Assembly: GCF_900102265.1 (NCBI RefSeq) | Contig: NZ_FNBH01000004.1 | Location: 186,001-250,000 of the forward strand | Direction: 5' to 3' | DNA length: 64,000 nt | From: Epilithonimonas hungarica | Lineage (GTDB): Bacteria > Bacteroidota > Bacteroidia > Flavobacteriales > Weeksellaceae | In this document: one piece after another, positions 34,187-44,292 of the stretch | Layout of the letters: each line of letters starts with the position of its first letter | Numbering within the stretch: the stretch's first letter is position 1 | Notes under the pieces: model-generated | What the model was told of the DNA's origin: nothing | Databases searched by the model: none | The model's input: the letters and a program-made list of their open reading frames with translations, nothing else | Made by a program: the position numbers and the translations under genes

Positions 34187-34495
34187 ATGATTGATATTAT
34201 AAAAGATTATACAACCAAGCGATTGGACCTTCTCAAGTTGCAGTTTACAGAGAAATCTTCATTGTCTGCTGGCATCATCGCATTTCTTTCTATTGTATTG
34301 ATCGCATTTTCGTTCTTTATCATTCTTTTCAATTTTGGAATTGCGTTTCTTATTGGGCAGTCTTTAGGTAATGTTGCGTATGGATTTTTGATTGTTGCCG
34401 GATTTTATTTTCTATTGATGTTGATCGTTATTTTCTTGAAGAAAAAAATTGTGACATCTATAGCAAATCAGGTAATAGAATTTTTAAAACATTAA
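34187..34495 (+). CDS. Holin-like (Phage_holin_3_6 type) membrane protein
   Basis: A 102-residue protein with an amphipathic N-terminal helix (DIIKDYTTKRLDLLKLQFTEKSS) and two transmembrane helices (AGIIAFLSIVLIAFSFFIILF and VAYGFLIVAGFYFLLMLIVIFL). This fits the holin-X/DUF1469 group, which despite its name is common in chromosomes next to YtxH-like genes. No phage genes are near. Its stop is 4 bp from the next start. Confidence 0.75.
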   Translation: MIDIIKDYTTKRLDLLKLQFTEKSSLSAGIIAFLSIVLIAFSFFIILFNFGIAFLIGQSLGNVAYGFLIVAGFYFLLMLIVIFLKKKIVTSIANQVIEFLKH

Positions 34496-34499
34496 AATT

Positions 34500-34994
34500 A
34501 TGGCAACCAACTACAATAATCTGGAAGAGCTTAGAAATCAGAAAAAACTCCTGAAACACGAGATCGGAGAACTCGAAGATATTATTACTTTCAAAAGTAA
34601 GAAAGAAAGTCTGGGAGTTTTGACCCATGGTTTTACAGACAAGTTCTTGAAAGAAACAAAAGATGAGGATGGTGATACTTCTCTCGCTCTCGATACTCAG
34701 AATATTATGAGGGAAATATCTTCCGGGATCAAAGAATCTGCTTCTAAAAAAAATATTCTTGGTTTGGCCAATGATAGTTTACAATCAGGATTGCTGGAGA
34801 ATACAATAAAAATGGGTGTTGTATCTTTGGTAGGTAATTTTGCGAAAAAAAGTGTGATGAATAAAAATTGGAAAAGAAAAGTAATTGGTTTGGCATTGGT
34901 ATATGTTGCACCCTATGCCCTGCGATTTATCAGAAAAAAGCTAGATGACTATCAAAAGAATAAAACAGCCTCTAGCCTCGAGAAACTGATCTGA
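34500..34994 (+). CDS. Hypothetical protein of the YtxH/holin-like trio
   Basis: A 164-residue protein with an N-terminal coiled-coil-like helix (NLEELRNQKKLLKHEIGELEDIITF), a polar middle, and a hydrophobic C-terminal segment (KVIGLALVYVAPYALRFIRKKL). I do not recognise a named family. The 4-bp gap to the holin-like gene implies co-translation and a joint role at the inner membrane, probably in stress. Confidence 0.7.
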   Translation: MATNYNNLEELRNQKKLLKHEIGELEDIITFKSKKESLGVLTHGFTDKFLKETKDEDGDTSLALDTQNIMREISSGIKESASKKNILGLANDSLQSGLLENTIKMGVVSLVGNFAKKSVMNKNWKRKVIGLALVYVAPYALRFIRKKLDDYQKNKTASSLEKLI

Positions 34995-35022
34995 AATTTA
35001 TTAATGTAGAGCAGAGGGCAGT

Positions 35023-35751
35023 TTATTTTTTAGAAAAAATCTCTCCTAGGATGATTCCGGCGGACATGGATACGTTCAAACTTTCCGTGGATTGATTTTT
35101 CCCGAATCTTGGGATTGTGATCATTTTTGAAATAAGATTTTCTGTAGAAGCTCGCAGTCCGTTTCCTTCATTCCCAAATATCAATGAGAATTTTTCCGGA
35201 AATTCGATTTTATATATGTTTTCCCCATTCATATCCGTCCCCAGGGTCGGATATTGATATGTTGATAGATATTCTTCCAGATCTGTGTAGCAAACATTTA
35301 CCCTTAGAAAGGATCCCATCGTTGCTTGTATGACTTTTGGGTTATAAACATCTACTGTATCGTTGCTGCAAATGATCTGTTCTATCCCGAACCAGTCCGC
35401 CAGCCTTATGATCGTTCCAAGATTTCCCGGGTCCTGAATGCCGTCTAATATCAATTGAATGGAAACGTCTTTTAATATTTTATTCTCTGGGATCTTACAA
35501 ACCGCGACAGAATCTTTCGGATGTTGAAGAAAACTTATTTTTTTTAGCTCGTTGGGCAAGATTTTTTCGATTTCTTCCGTTTTAAAAGATAAATTTTCAG
35601 GATTTACGGAGTACAGATTTTCAATTTCATAATCAGAATCTGGTAGTTCTTTTATGATTTTATTACCTTCAACTAAAAACAAATTGTATTTTTGCCTGTA
35701 TTTCTTTTTGTCCAGAGATTGTATAGTCTTTATAGTATGAGCCGTAAGCAT
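35023..35751 (-). CDS. TrmH/SpoU-family RNA 2'-O-methyltransferase
   Basis: From the ATG at 35751 the 242-residue protein shows a SpoU substrate-binding N-domain (IKTIQSLDKKKYRQKYNLFLVEGNKII) and the knotted methyltransferase domain: LILDGIQDPGNLGTIIRLADWFGI, then FSLIFGNEGNGLR and IPRFGKNQSTESLNVSMSAGIILGEI. It methylates ribose in rRNA or tRNA; the target is not certain. Its start region overlaps that of divergent tamL by 15 bp, and the tamL promoter lies within its coding sequence. Confidence 0.92.
   Translation of the reverse strand: MLTAHTIKTIQSLDKKKYRQKYNLFLVEGNKIIKELPDSDYEIENLYSVNPENLSFKTEEIEKILPNELKKISFLQHPKDSVAVCKIPENKILKDVSIQLILDGIQDPGNLGTIIRLADWFGIEQIICSNDTVDVYNPKVIQATMGSFLRVNVCYTDLEEYLSTYQYPTLGTDMNGENIYKIEFPEKFSLIFGNEGNGLRASTENLISKMITIPRFGKNQSTESLNVSMSAGIILGEIFSKK
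35687..35694 (+). promoter_or_regulatory. tamL -7 box inside the methyltransferase gene
   Basis: TATTTTTG, 42 nt before the tamL ATG, is located within the antisense coding region. Confidence 0.55.
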
Positions 35752-38319
35752 ATCAACAAATATTTTCAAAAGTATCATATATTTTATTATTCCACAATTT
35801 TAAGTGTGTTTTTGTATGCCTGTAATGTGACAAAAAAAGTACCCGATGGAGAGTATCTGCTTACAAAGAACAAATTCGAATATACCGATGGACAATTACT
35901 TTCGGATGAGATCCCGGATCTAGTTGCCCAAAAACCCAATAAAAAAACTCTGTTTGCCGTACCTCTGGGATTGATTCTCTATAATAAGGCTAATCCTAAG
36001 TATGATACCATCCTGAAAGAATATATGACCTATCCGAGTGAGATGAGAAATCAGAAACTCAGAGATTCTCTTTTCAGAAAATACGAACATCCGGAATTTG
36101 TGGGACGAAACCTTTTTTGGAATCGATTTTTTCATACGGTTGGAGAGGCTCCCGTTATATATAGCGATGCTAAAACAAAACAAAGTGCTAAGAGTATTAA
36201 TAATAAGCTGATCAACAAAGGATATTGGGATGCGGAAGTTAAAACCAATGTGAAAAAAGATTCTGCAGGTAAAAAAGCGGAGGTCAGCTATATCATTACT
36301 CATAAAGATCCTACTTATATCAAGGATTATTTTTATAATATACCAGATCAGAATATCAGAGGTCTGTATGAATTCCAATTCCATAAAAGTTTCGTTAAAA
36401 AAGGACAGATCCTGGATGAAAGTGTTCTTGAAAAGGAGATCACCAGAATCAATAATCAAATGAAAGAGGAGGGGTACTATAAATTCAACAATGATAATCA
36501 GGATATCTATTTTGTTGCAGATTCTTTGCATGGTAGAAAAAATGTTCCGGTTGTGATGAATATCATTAGAGATTCTCTTAATACACCCTACAGAAAATCG
36601 ACAATTGGTAAAATTACAGTTGCAGTGGCAAGGAATATCAATGATGTCAACAAGCTTCCTTTGAAGGATAGTTTGAGAGGGATCAATATTTTGAGGAAAG
36701 ATACAGCGTATTCTGTGAATTCTCTATGGTTGCCAATTATTTTAAAACCTGGCGAGGTCTATAAACAGACCAATTTGGATCTTACCAGAAAGAATCTCAT
36801 TGCAATGAATAATTTTACTATACTGAAAGCTTCCGACGATTTTAGAAAAGGGTCAGATAGTATTATAGATGTGGAATATGTTTTAAGTCCATTACGAAAA
36901 TATGAGTTCAATATTGCCACTGATCTGCATTATTCTCAAATCCTGAATTTCGGTTTTTCACCATCTGTCGATCTTACATCCAGGAATATATTTGGTGGGG
37001 CGGAAAACCTGACGACAAGTTTTTCCGGTATCATAGGAACAACAAAAGATCCTAAAAACCCGGATGCGTTTTTCAATGCCTACGAATTATCTGCTCAAAC
37101 ATCTCTTCAGTTTCCGAGATTGTTGGTTCCATTCAGGAAATATTATAAATGGGTCCCAAAAAAATATTCCCCGATAACGAGTGTAAATCTGGGAGCCTCT
37201 GTGCAAAATAATATCGGATTGGGCAGGATCAACTTCAATGCAGGGCTTAATTACTTTGCCAATGTGGATAATGGAAGGATTCAGCATAAATTGACACTTT
37301 TCAATACACAGCTGAGTTTGACACAGAACAAAGATAAATATTATGATTATTTCCCTGCGGAAGATGTTATCAGGCAGGCTGTTTTTGGTTGGTATGAAGA
37401 TGTCCATCCAGATGTAAATACAAATAACTATTCTTATGACCAGATCTCTAAAATGATCATTAATGACCAGGCATTTTTGTCATCTATTTCTTCAGAGAAT
37501 CAAGATATAATCAATGCTTTCAGACAATCATTGATCAATAAGGACAGACAAACTCAGGATGTTATCATTTCTTCAATCATCTATAATTTTACATATAACG
37601 AAATAGGGAAAAAAGACTACACAAATCCGATGTTTTTTAGTGGAAAAGTAGAATTTGCGGGAAATACGCTTAACCTTCTTTCTCGTAGGGAACACGAGGA
37701 TGGAGTGGTTTCGGGTAATTCTAAAACAATTTTCAAGATCCCGTTTTCGCAGTTTATAAAATTTGACCTTGATTTCAAAAAATATTTCAGCTTCTTTAAT
37801 GATAGAGCTAAGCCTCACACATTGGCATTTCGTCAGTTTGTAGGGATTGGGATTCCATATGGGAATTCTTCTTCCATGCCTTTTGTCAGGTCATATTTCA
37901 ATGGTGGTGCTTATGATATCAGGGCTTGGGTTGCTTTCGGAGGATTGGGGCCTGCCGATTCCCAATTGGATGAAAGAGTACGTTCTTATGCTATGGACAA
38001 TGTGAAACTCACAACCAGTATAGAGTATCGCCTTCCACTTACTGATATGTTCGAAGCAGCAGTTTTTACAGATGCAGGTAATATTTGGGGACTTAAGGAT
38101 AATGGATTTGGCGATCAGTTCAAGTTCAGAAAATTTATTAGTCAAATGGGAATCGGGAGTGGTTTTGGATTGAGAATCAATATTGCCTATGTTAATCTTA
38201 GATTGGACATGGCTTATAAAGTGCATGATCCTAATAAACCGGAAGGAAGCCGGTGGGTGATCAATAAAATAAAACCGTTGCAGCCTACCGTTAACTTTGC
38301 GATTGGCTATCCTTTCTAA
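35737..38319 (+). CDS. tamL: BamA/TamA-family outer-membrane lipoprotein, TamL-like
   Basis: The 860-residue protein from ATG 35737 has a lipoprotein signal ending SVFLYAC, POTRA-like regions (for example INKGYWDAEVKTNVKKD and ITRINNQMKEEGYYKFNND), then an Omp85 barrel with FNGGAYDIRAWVAFGGLGPADSQLD and a final strand PTVNFAIGYPF. Lipid-anchored TamA homologues (TamL) occur in Bacteroidetes and are thought to work with TamB in outer-membrane assembly. The SRPBCC gene follows 15 bp downstream. The first in-frame TTG at 35692 overlaps the promoter and is not used. Confidence 0.9.
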   Translation: MSRKHINKYFQKYHIFYYSTILSVFLYACNVTKKVPDGEYLLTKNKFEYTDGQLLSDEIPDLVAQKPNKKTLFAVPLGLILYNKANPKYDTILKEYMTYPSEMRNQKLRDSLFRKYEHPEFVGRNLFWNRFFHTVGEAPVIYSDAKTKQSAKSINNKLINKGYWDAEVKTNVKKDSAGKKAEVSYIITHKDPTYIKDYFYNIPDQNIRGLYEFQFHKSFVKKGQILDESVLEKEITRINNQMKEEGYYKFNNDNQDIYFVADSLHGRKNVPVVMNIIRDSLNTPYRKSTIGKITVAVARNINDVNKLPLKDSLRGINILRKDTAYSVNSLWLPIILKPGEVYKQTNLDLTRKNLIAMNNFTILKASDDFRKGSDSIIDVEYVLSPLRKYEFNIATDLHYSQILNFGFSPSVDLTSRNIFGGAENLTTSFSGIIGTTKDPKNPDAFFNAYELSAQTSLQFPRLLVPFRKYYKWVPKKYSPITSVNLGASVQNNIGLGRINFNAGLNYFANVDNGRIQHKLTLFNTQLSLTQNKDKYYDYFPAEDVIRQAVFGWYEDVHPDVNTNNYSYDQISKMIINDQAFLSSISSENQDIINAFRQSLINKDRQTQDVIISSIIYNFTYNEIGKKDYTNPMFFSGKVEFAGNTLNLLSRREHEDGVVSGNSKTIFKIPFSQFIKFDLDFKKYFSFFNDRAKPHTLAFRQFVGIGIPYGNSSSMPFVRSYFNGGAYDIRAWVAFGGLGPADSQLDERVRSYAMDNVKLTTSIEYRLPLTDMFEAAVFTDAGNIWGLKDNGFGDQFKFRKFISQMGIGSGFGLRINIAYVNLRLDMAYKVHDPNKPEGSRWVINKIKPLQPTVNFAIGYPF

Positions 38320-38334
38320 ATCCAATATTTTACA

Positions 38335-39369
38335 ATGCGTCTTTTCAAATTTATAATCATTATATCCTTTTGTCTGTTCGGTATCTATTCTATTTCTATG
38401 AATTTTGTGGATGAGAGTAAAAATTTCACCCATCAATCAGAGATAGATTATCCTGTGGATAAAGTTTTTCCTCAGTTCAACAATCTTCAGAATTTTACCA
38501 CGTGGAATGATTATTTCACAGGAAAGAAAGATCTGAATTTTACCTATTTTACACCTTATGAAGGAATTGGAAGTGCAATGAAATATTCTGACAAGGATAA
38601 TGGAGAATTTGGCGATTTTTTTATTCGTTATTCCAACCCCAATCGTACGCTTCGTTATCAGCTTTTCGATGGGGAGAATGATAATCCTTATTTGATAGAC
38701 GTCAAATTTACAGCGACAGGTAATAAGACCAGAATGCTTTGGAATGTGCAAACTCCCAAAAGAAGCTATCTTGAAAGGTCTCTGAACTTAGTTGCCGAAG
38801 ATTTTTTTGTTGAGAATATTGATAAAAGCATGAAAAATCTTTATCAGTTATTAGGGAACAAAGTAGATAAAGATCAGAAGCTGGCATCTGTGAAGTATGA
38901 TAGCCTGATGATCGAAAATAGAGAAGGGGGATTGCTATTAGGCGTTAATGTGAGTACAAGGAACACAAAAGATATACTTTTCAAAAACGTCATTATGAAT
39001 CATGGTAAGGTTCTGAATTTTGTGCGGTCTGATCTTGGTAAAAAAGATGATGAATTCGGTGCGCCCGTATTGCTTATAAATCCTTCCAATCTAAAAGATA
39101 AGGAGGTTTCCTACTTCTATGGTGTCCCATTGCCAAAAAGAGTTGCCGTAAGCGATAATAATTTCAATTTTCAAACCGTGAATGCTTCCAAGGTCTATGT
39201 GATGTATTACCAAGGAAATTATAACAATAGGGTCAAAAATATACAGCAACTGTTAAAACAGGCAAAAAAAGACACCTTGAGAAACGGGCTTCTTATAGAA
39301 GAGTTTCTTGAAGATCCAACTGAAAATCAAGACGTAAAGCTTAAACTATCCTTGCCAGTTTTCCGATAG
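38335..39369 (+). CDS. SRPBCC/GyrI-like domain protein
   Basis: A 344-residue protein with one N-terminal transmembrane helix (FIIIISFCLFGIYSISM), an SRPBCC (polyketide-cyclase-like) ligand-binding domain (DYPVDKVFPQFNNLQNFTTWNDYF onward, to about 165) and a GyrI-like effector-binding domain (about 180-344). The combination is known from membrane-tethered proteins in Bacteroidetes without a defined role. It is likely co-transcribed with tamL. Confidence 0.8.
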   Translation: MRLFKFIIIISFCLFGIYSISMNFVDESKNFTHQSEIDYPVDKVFPQFNNLQNFTTWNDYFTGKKDLNFTYFTPYEGIGSAMKYSDKDNGEFGDFFIRYSNPNRTLRYQLFDGENDNPYLIDVKFTATGNKTRMLWNVQTPKRSYLERSLNLVAEDFFVENIDKSMKNLYQLLGNKVDKDQKLASVKYDSLMIENREGGLLLGVNVSTRNTKDILFKNVIMNHGKVLNFVRSDLGKKDDEFGAPVLLINPSNLKDKEVSYFYGVPLPKRVAVSDNNFNFQTVNASKVYVMYYQGNYNNRVKNIQQLLKQAKKDTLRNGLLIEEFLEDPTENQDVKLKLSLPVFR

Positions 39370-39377
39370 ATGAATCT

Positions 39378-39400
39378 GATAAATATCACGTATATTTATC
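39378..39400. promoter_or_regulatory. 23-bp inverted repeat upstream of sucA
   Basis: GATAAATAT, CACGT, ATATTTATC: perfect 9-bp arms, 42 bp before the sucA -7 box. It could be an operator; as a terminator it lacks a T-run. Confidence 0.45.
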
Positions 39401-39442
39401 GCAATAAATCATTACATTTAATGCTGATCAACAAAAATTTAG

Positions 39443-39450
39443 TAATTTTG
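39443..39450 (+). promoter_or_regulatory. sucA -7 box
   Basis: TAATTTTG, 45 nt before the sucA ATG. Confidence 0.5.
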
Positions 39451-39495
39451 TTGGCAATTATTTAAAATTAAAATTTTAACAGATAATCTGTAATA

Positions 39496-42306
39496 ATGGA
39501 TAAATTTTCATTTCTAAATGCCGTACATGCTCAGTTAATTGATGATATGTACGAGCAGTACAAAAAATACCCGGATGCTCTCGAACCTTCTTGGAAAGCA
39601 TTTTTTCAAGGTTTCGATTTCGCTTTAGAAAATTATAGCGAAGATACAGAGGTTACAGCAGCATCTACTGGTTCTGCACCTGTTCAATATGCTCAGCAAG
39701 CTGTTACAAACAACGCGGTTTCAGAAGATATCACAAAAGAATTCAAAGTTGTAAATCTGATTGAAGCTTATCGCTCGAGAGGACACCTTTTTACAAAAAC
39801 CAATCCTGTAAGAGAAAGAAGACATTACTTTCCAACACTTGATATAGAAAATTTCGGATTGTCTAAGGACGATCTTAATAAAAAATTCAATTCTGCGACA
39901 CAAACCGGGATGCCAGGTCCTGCAACTTTGCAAGAGATCATTACACATCTTCAGAACATTTATTGTGATTCTATCGGTGTGGAGTATATGCATATCCAGA
40001 ATGTAGAAGAGAAAAAATGGATCATGGAATGGGTGAACGTCAACGAAAACCATCCAAATCTTTCTGCTCAGGAAAAAACAGAAATCCTTTTCAAACTGAA
40101 TCAGGCAGTTGCCTTTGAAAATTACCTTCATACAAAATTTGTTGGTCAAAAACGTTTCTCGCTGGAAGGTGGAGAATCTTTGATTCCTGCACTAGACCAA
40201 TTGATTACCCGTTCTTCACAATTAGGTGTTGATGAGGTTGTTCTTGGTATGGCTCACAGAGGACGTCTGAATGTTCTGACCAATATTTTCCAGAAGTCTT
40301 ACAAACAGATTTTCTCAGAATTTGAAGGGAAAGAATTCGAAGAGGATGTTTTCTCTGGAGATGTTAAATATCACTTGGGTTCTTCCAAGAAAATCACAAC
40401 TGCAAACGGAGAAGAAGTAAGAATTAATTTAACTCCGAATCCATCACACTTAGAAACTGTTGCAGCGCTTGTAGAAGGAATCTGCAGAGCAAAAGTTGAC
40501 AATACTTACAGAGACGATTATTCCAAAGTTTTGCCAATTGTGATTCACGGTGATGGTGCAATTGCTGGGCAAGGTATCGTTTATGAGATTGCTCAGATGA
40601 TGAATCTTGAAGGTTACAGAACAGGTGGAACAGTTCACATTGTTGTAAACAATCAGGTTTCTTTCACAACCAATTATATGGATGCTAGGTCTTCTGTTTA
40701 TTGTACAGATATTGCAAAAGTAACGGATTCTCCGGTGATGCACATTAATGCAGATGATGTAGAAGCTGTGGTTCATGCGATTAGATTTGCCGCAGATTTC
40801 CGTGCTAAATTTGGTAAGGATGTATATATCGACCTTTTAGGTTATAGAAAATATGGTCACAACGAAGGTGATGAGCCAAGATTTACACAACCAAATCTTT
40901 ATAAATTAATTTCAAAACACCCGAATCCAAGAGAGATCTATAAAGACCTTTTAATCAAGGAAAATGTAGTTTCTGATGAGGTTTTGAAGAAAATGGAGCA
41001 GGAGTTCAAAGCTCTGCTTGATGAAAACTTTGATGCTTCCAAAGAAATCGAAAGGAATACGATGGACATCTTTATGAAAGATGACTGGACAGATTTCCCA
41101 ATTGGAGGTAAAGGTGCCGTTGCACAATCTGATGTTGATACGAAATACGATTTAGAAAAATTAAAAGAATTAGCAATCAAGATTTCTACGCTTCCCGGAG
41201 ATAAGAAATTCATTAATAAAATTACCCGTCTTTTCGAGAATAGAGTCAAGATGGTAGAAAATAATTCTTTGGATTGGGCAGTAGGAGAGTTGTTAGCTTA
41301 TGCAACACTTTTGACCGAAGGTTACAATGTAAGAATTTCCGGAGAAGATGTAGAAAGAGGAACATTCTCTCACCGTCACGCTGTTGTGAAAACAGAAGAT
41401 ACAGAGGAAGAATACATTCCGCTTCGTCACGTTAACGAGCAGAGATTTGATGTTTACAATTCTCACTTGTCAGAATATGGAGTTTTAGGCTATGACTATG
41501 GTTATGCTATGGCTGCACCTAAAACATTGACAATTTGGGAAGCTCAATTTGGTGATTTTACCAATGGAGCTCAAATCATTGTTGACCAATATTTGGTTGC
41601 TGCCGAAGAAAAATGGAAGATCCAAAACGGATTGGTAATGATGTTGCCTCACGGTTCGGAAGGGCAAGGTGCAGAGCATTCTTCTGCTAGACTTGAGAGG
41701 TTCTTGACACTTTGTGCTAATGAAAATATCATTGTTGCAAACATTACTTCTCCTGCCAACTATTTCCACTTGTTGAGAAGACAGATGAAATTCGGATTCA
41801 GAAAACCATTGGTTATTATGACACCGAAATCTCTATTGAGACATCCGAAAGTAGTTTCTCCATTGGAAGACCTTGCAAACGGTAGCTTCCAGCCAGTTTT
41901 GGATGACCCGACTGCTGATGCTGCAAAAGTTGAAAGAGTGGTACTTTGTACAGGTAAATTATATTATGATCTATTAGCTAAAAAAGAAGAAATCAATGAT
42001 GATAAAGTAGCTTTGGTAAGATTAGAGCAGGTTTATCCATTGGATTTTGAAAAAATCAATTCAATCTTTGATAAATATAAAAACAAGAAAGAATTGATCT
42101 GGGCTCAGGAAGAACCTGAAAATATGGGTGCCTGGAGCTTCATTCTCAGAAACTTCAGAGATACAGGTATTCAGATTATTTCTCCGGTTGCAAGTGGAAC
42201 ACCAGCGCCAGGAAGTCACAAGATGTTTGAGAAAAACCAGACCAAAATTATCAATTCGGTTTTTCAGTGTAATGATGAACCTGCAAAAAGACCCGTAACG
42301 GCTTAA
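39496..42306 (+). CDS. sucA: 2-Oxoglutarate dehydrogenase E1
   Basis: The 936-residue thiamine diphosphate enzyme begins [35 protein letters not shown], the conserved E1o N-terminus. It has [42 protein letters not shown] with the ThDP/Mg motif, and in the second half [18 protein letters not shown]1o decarboxylates 2-oxoglutarate and passes succinyl groups to E2. sucB follows 61 bp downstream. Confidence 0.98.
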   Translation: MDKFSFLNAVHAQLIDDMYEQYKKYPDALEPSWKAFFQGFDFALENYSEDTEVTAASTGSAPVQYAQQAVTNNAVSEDITKEFKVVNLIEAYRSRGHLFTKTNPVRERRHYFPTLDIENFGLSKDDLNKKFNSATQTGMPGPATLQEIITHLQNIYCDSIGVEYMHIQNVEEKKWIMEWVNVNENHPNLSAQEKTEILFKLNQAVAFENYLHTKFVGQKRFSLEGGESLIPALDQLITRSSQLGVDEVVLGMAHRGRLNVLTNIFQKSYKQIFSEFEGKEFEEDVFSGDVKYHLGSSKKITTANGEEVRINLTPNPSHLETVAALVEGICRAKVDNTYRDDYSKVLPIVIHGDGAIAGQGIVYEIAQMMNLEGYRTGGTVHIVVNNQVSFTTNYMDARSSVYCTDIAKVTDSPVMHINADDVEAVVHAIRFAADFRAKFGKDVYIDLLGYRKYGHNEGDEPRFTQPNLYKLISKHPNPREIYKDLLIKENVVSDEVLKKMEQEFKALLDENFDASKEIERNTMDIFMKDDWTDFPIGGKGAVAQSDVDTKYDLEKLKELAIKISTLPGDKKFINKITRLFENRVKMVENNSLDWAVGELLAYATLLTEGYNVRISGEDVERGTFSHRHAVVKTEDTEEEYIPLRHVNEQRFDVYNSHLSEYGVLGYDYGYAMAAPKTLTIWEAQFGDFTNGAQIIVDQYLVAAEEKWKIQNGLVMMLPHGSEGQGAEHSSARLERFLTLCANENIIVANITSPANYFHLLRRQMKFGFRKPLVIMTPKSLLRHPKVVSPLEDLANGSFQPVLDDPTADAAKVERVVLCTGKLYYDLLAKKEEINDDKVALVRLEQVYPLDFEKINSIFDKYKNKKELIWAQEEPENMGAWSFILRNFRDTGIQIISPVASGTPAPGSHKMFEKNQTKIINSVFQCNDEPAKRPVTA

Positions 42307-42367
42307 TAAAATTAATAAACTAAGAATAACAGTTTCGGCTGTTCTGAAATTAAAAACAATTATTAGT

Positions 42368-43606
42368 ATGTCAATATTAGAAATGAAAGTTCCTTCACCG
42401 GGAGAATCAATCACAGAAGTTGAAATTGCAACGTGGTTAGTCCAAGACGGTGATTACGTAGAAAAAGACCAGCCGATTGCAGAAGTAGATTCTGATAAGG
42501 CAACTTTGGAACTTCCTGCTGAGCAAAGTGGAATCATTACTTTGAAAGCAGAAGAAGGAGAAGTGGTACAAGTTGGTCAGGTGGTTTGTCTTATCGATAT
42601 GGATGCTGCAAAACCTGCAGGAAGCGCTGCTCCAGCTGAAACACCAAAAGAAGAACCAAAAACGGAAGTTAAAAAAGAAGAGCCTGCTCCGGTAAAAGCA
42701 GAAACTCCAAAAGTTGAAACTTATGCTGCTCAAACACCTTCTCCTGCTGCTAAAAAAATCCTCGACGAGAAAGGAATTGCTCCAAGCCAGGTAACTGGTA
42801 CAGGTAGAGATGGCAGAATCACAAAAGATGATGCTGTAACAGCTTCTGTTCCTGCAATGGGAAGTGCACCAGCTGGTGGAAACAGAGCTCAAACAACTAC
42901 AAAACTTTCAGTTCTTAGAAGAAAGATTGCTGCAAGATTGGTTTCTGTTAAAAATGAAACGGCGATGTTGACAACTTTCAACGAGGTTGATATGTCAGAA
43001 ATCTTCAGAATCAGAAAACAATACAAAGAAGAATTCGCTGCAAAACACGGGATTGGACTTGGATTTATGTCTTTCTTTACGAAAGCTGTAACGAGAGCAT
43101 TGAAACTTTATCCGGACGTAAATGCTTCTATCGACGGTGATTTCAAAATCAATTACGACTTTGCAGATATTTCTATCGCAGTTTCCGGACCAAAAGGTTT
43201 GATGGTTCCTGTTCTTAGAAATGCAGAAAATATGACTCTTAGAGGTGTTGAAGCTAACATCAAAGATTTGGCAACTAAAGTTAGAGATGGAAAAATCACT
43301 GTTGACGAAATGACTGGTGGTACTTTCACTATTACAAATGGTGGAACTTTCGGTTCTATGATGTCAACGCCGATTATCAATCCTCCTCAATCTGCAATCT
43401 TGGGAATGCACAACATTATCCAAAGACCAGTTGCGGTTGACGGACAAGTTGTTATCAGACCAATGATGTATGTTGCAATGTCTTATGACCACAGAATCAT
43501 CGATGGTAAAGAATCTGTAGGTTTCTTGGTTGCTGTGAAAGAAGCGATTGACAATCCGGTAGAATTCCTAATGGATGGAGACGAAAGAAAAGCTTTAGAA
43601 TTGTAA
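42368..43606 (+). CDS. sucB: 2-Oxoglutarate dehydrogenase E2 (dihydrolipoyl succinyltransferase)
   Basis: The 412-residue protein has a lipoyl domain (1-75, [14 protein letters not shown] with the lipoylated Lys), a Pro/Ala/Lys linker, a peripheral subunit-binding domain ([31 protein letters not shown]), and the catalytic core with the final active-site motif [10 protein letters not shown]. It transfers succinyl groups to CoA. A terminator follows, so sucA-sucB is a complete operon; E3 is not in the window. Confidence 0.98.
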   Translation: MSILEMKVPSPGESITEVEIATWLVQDGDYVEKDQPIAEVDSDKATLELPAEQSGIITLKAEEGEVVQVGQVVCLIDMDAAKPAGSAAPAETPKEEPKTEVKKEEPAPVKAETPKVETYAAQTPSPAAKKILDEKGIAPSQVTGTGRDGRITKDDAVTASVPAMGSAPAGGNRAQTTTKLSVLRRKIAARLVSVKNETAMLTTFNEVDMSEIFRIRKQYKEEFAAKHGIGLGFMSFFTKAVTRALKLYPDVNASIDGDFKINYDFADISIAVSGPKGLMVPVLRNAENMTLRGVEANIKDLATKVRDGKITVDEMTGGTFTITNGGTFGSMMSTPIINPPQSAILGMHNIIQRPVAVDGQVVIRPMMYVAMSYDHRIIDGKESVGFLVAVKEAIDNPVEFLMDGDERKALEL

Positions 43607-43627
43607 GAGATTACAATCAAGATATTT

Positions 43628-43654
43628 AAAGAGAGCAATTTTGCTCTCTTTTTT
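43628..43654 (+). terminator. sucAB terminator
   Basis: AAAGAGAGCAA / TTGCTCTCTTT stem followed by six T. Confidence 0.9.
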
Positions 43655-43682
43655 ATTATATTTAATTTCAAAATTTAATTTT

Positions 43683-44141
43683 ATGGAATGCTTTGAATTA
43701 CCGATTTATAAAAAATCTCAAGAAATTTTTAATGTCCTTGAAACTATTACAAGTTTGTTTCCAGAAGATAATGAATATTTGCAGAGCATCAAAGGGAATT
43801 TACTTGGAGATATTATGCTAATTCAAGCCAAAATTTGCGGAGCTGAAGCTGTGAAGCTTTATGATATTAAAATGGAGAATGCTACAATCATCAGAAAAGC
43901 AGCAAGAGATATTTTTGTTGGAGGAAATACTTTGGAACATTTTGGTTTTTCTGATTCGAAATATTATAGGTTAGTGAGAAACTTAATTGAAGAATTCAGA
44001 CTTTTATTTATTGATTGGATTTCTGGATTTAATCCAAAACACTACACTGTTGACAATTGGGGTTTGTTTAATCCGGTGGGAATTTCTCCAGACCATATTC
44101 AGAGTGATGACGAACTTGATTTTTTAGATGAAGATGAATAA
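43683..44141 (+). CDS. Hypothetical helical protein
   Basis: From ATG 43683 the 152-residue product starts MECFELPIYKKSQEIFNVLETITSLFP, followed by mostly helical segments and a strongly acidic end (DDELDFLDEDE). The first 120 residues resemble a four-helix bundle of the S23-like type, but the match is weak. No signal peptide. It stands between sucB and dnaX. Function unknown. Confidence 0.65.
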   Translation: MECFELPIYKKSQEIFNVLETITSLFPEDNEYLQSIKGNLLGDIMLIQAKICGAEAVKLYDIKMENATIIRKAARDIFVGGNTLEHFGFSDSKYYRLVRNLIEEFRLLFIDWISGFNPKHYTVDNWGLFNPVGISPDHIQSDDELDFLDEDE

Positions 44142-44280
44142 TTCTTACATTCTTTGTTGAGTTTTACGCCTTTGGGAACTTTAAAATATTTTCAATAATT
44201 AATAAAATCTTTGCGGACTTTGCGTTCAAAAAATATTCTCACAAAAACAAAAACCATTTCCAAAATTCACAATTAATCCT

Positions 44281-44288
44281 TACTTTTG
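44281..44288 (+). promoter_or_regulatory. dnaX -7 box, leaderless
   Basis: TACTTTTG ends 4 nt before the dnaX ATG. Confidence 0.6.
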
Positions 44289-44292
44289 AGCA

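Noticed and set aside
34187-34495. Prophage remnant suggested by the holin-like gene
   Set aside because: No phage structural, lysis or integrase genes are near; this holin-like type is common in chromosomes next to YtxH genes.
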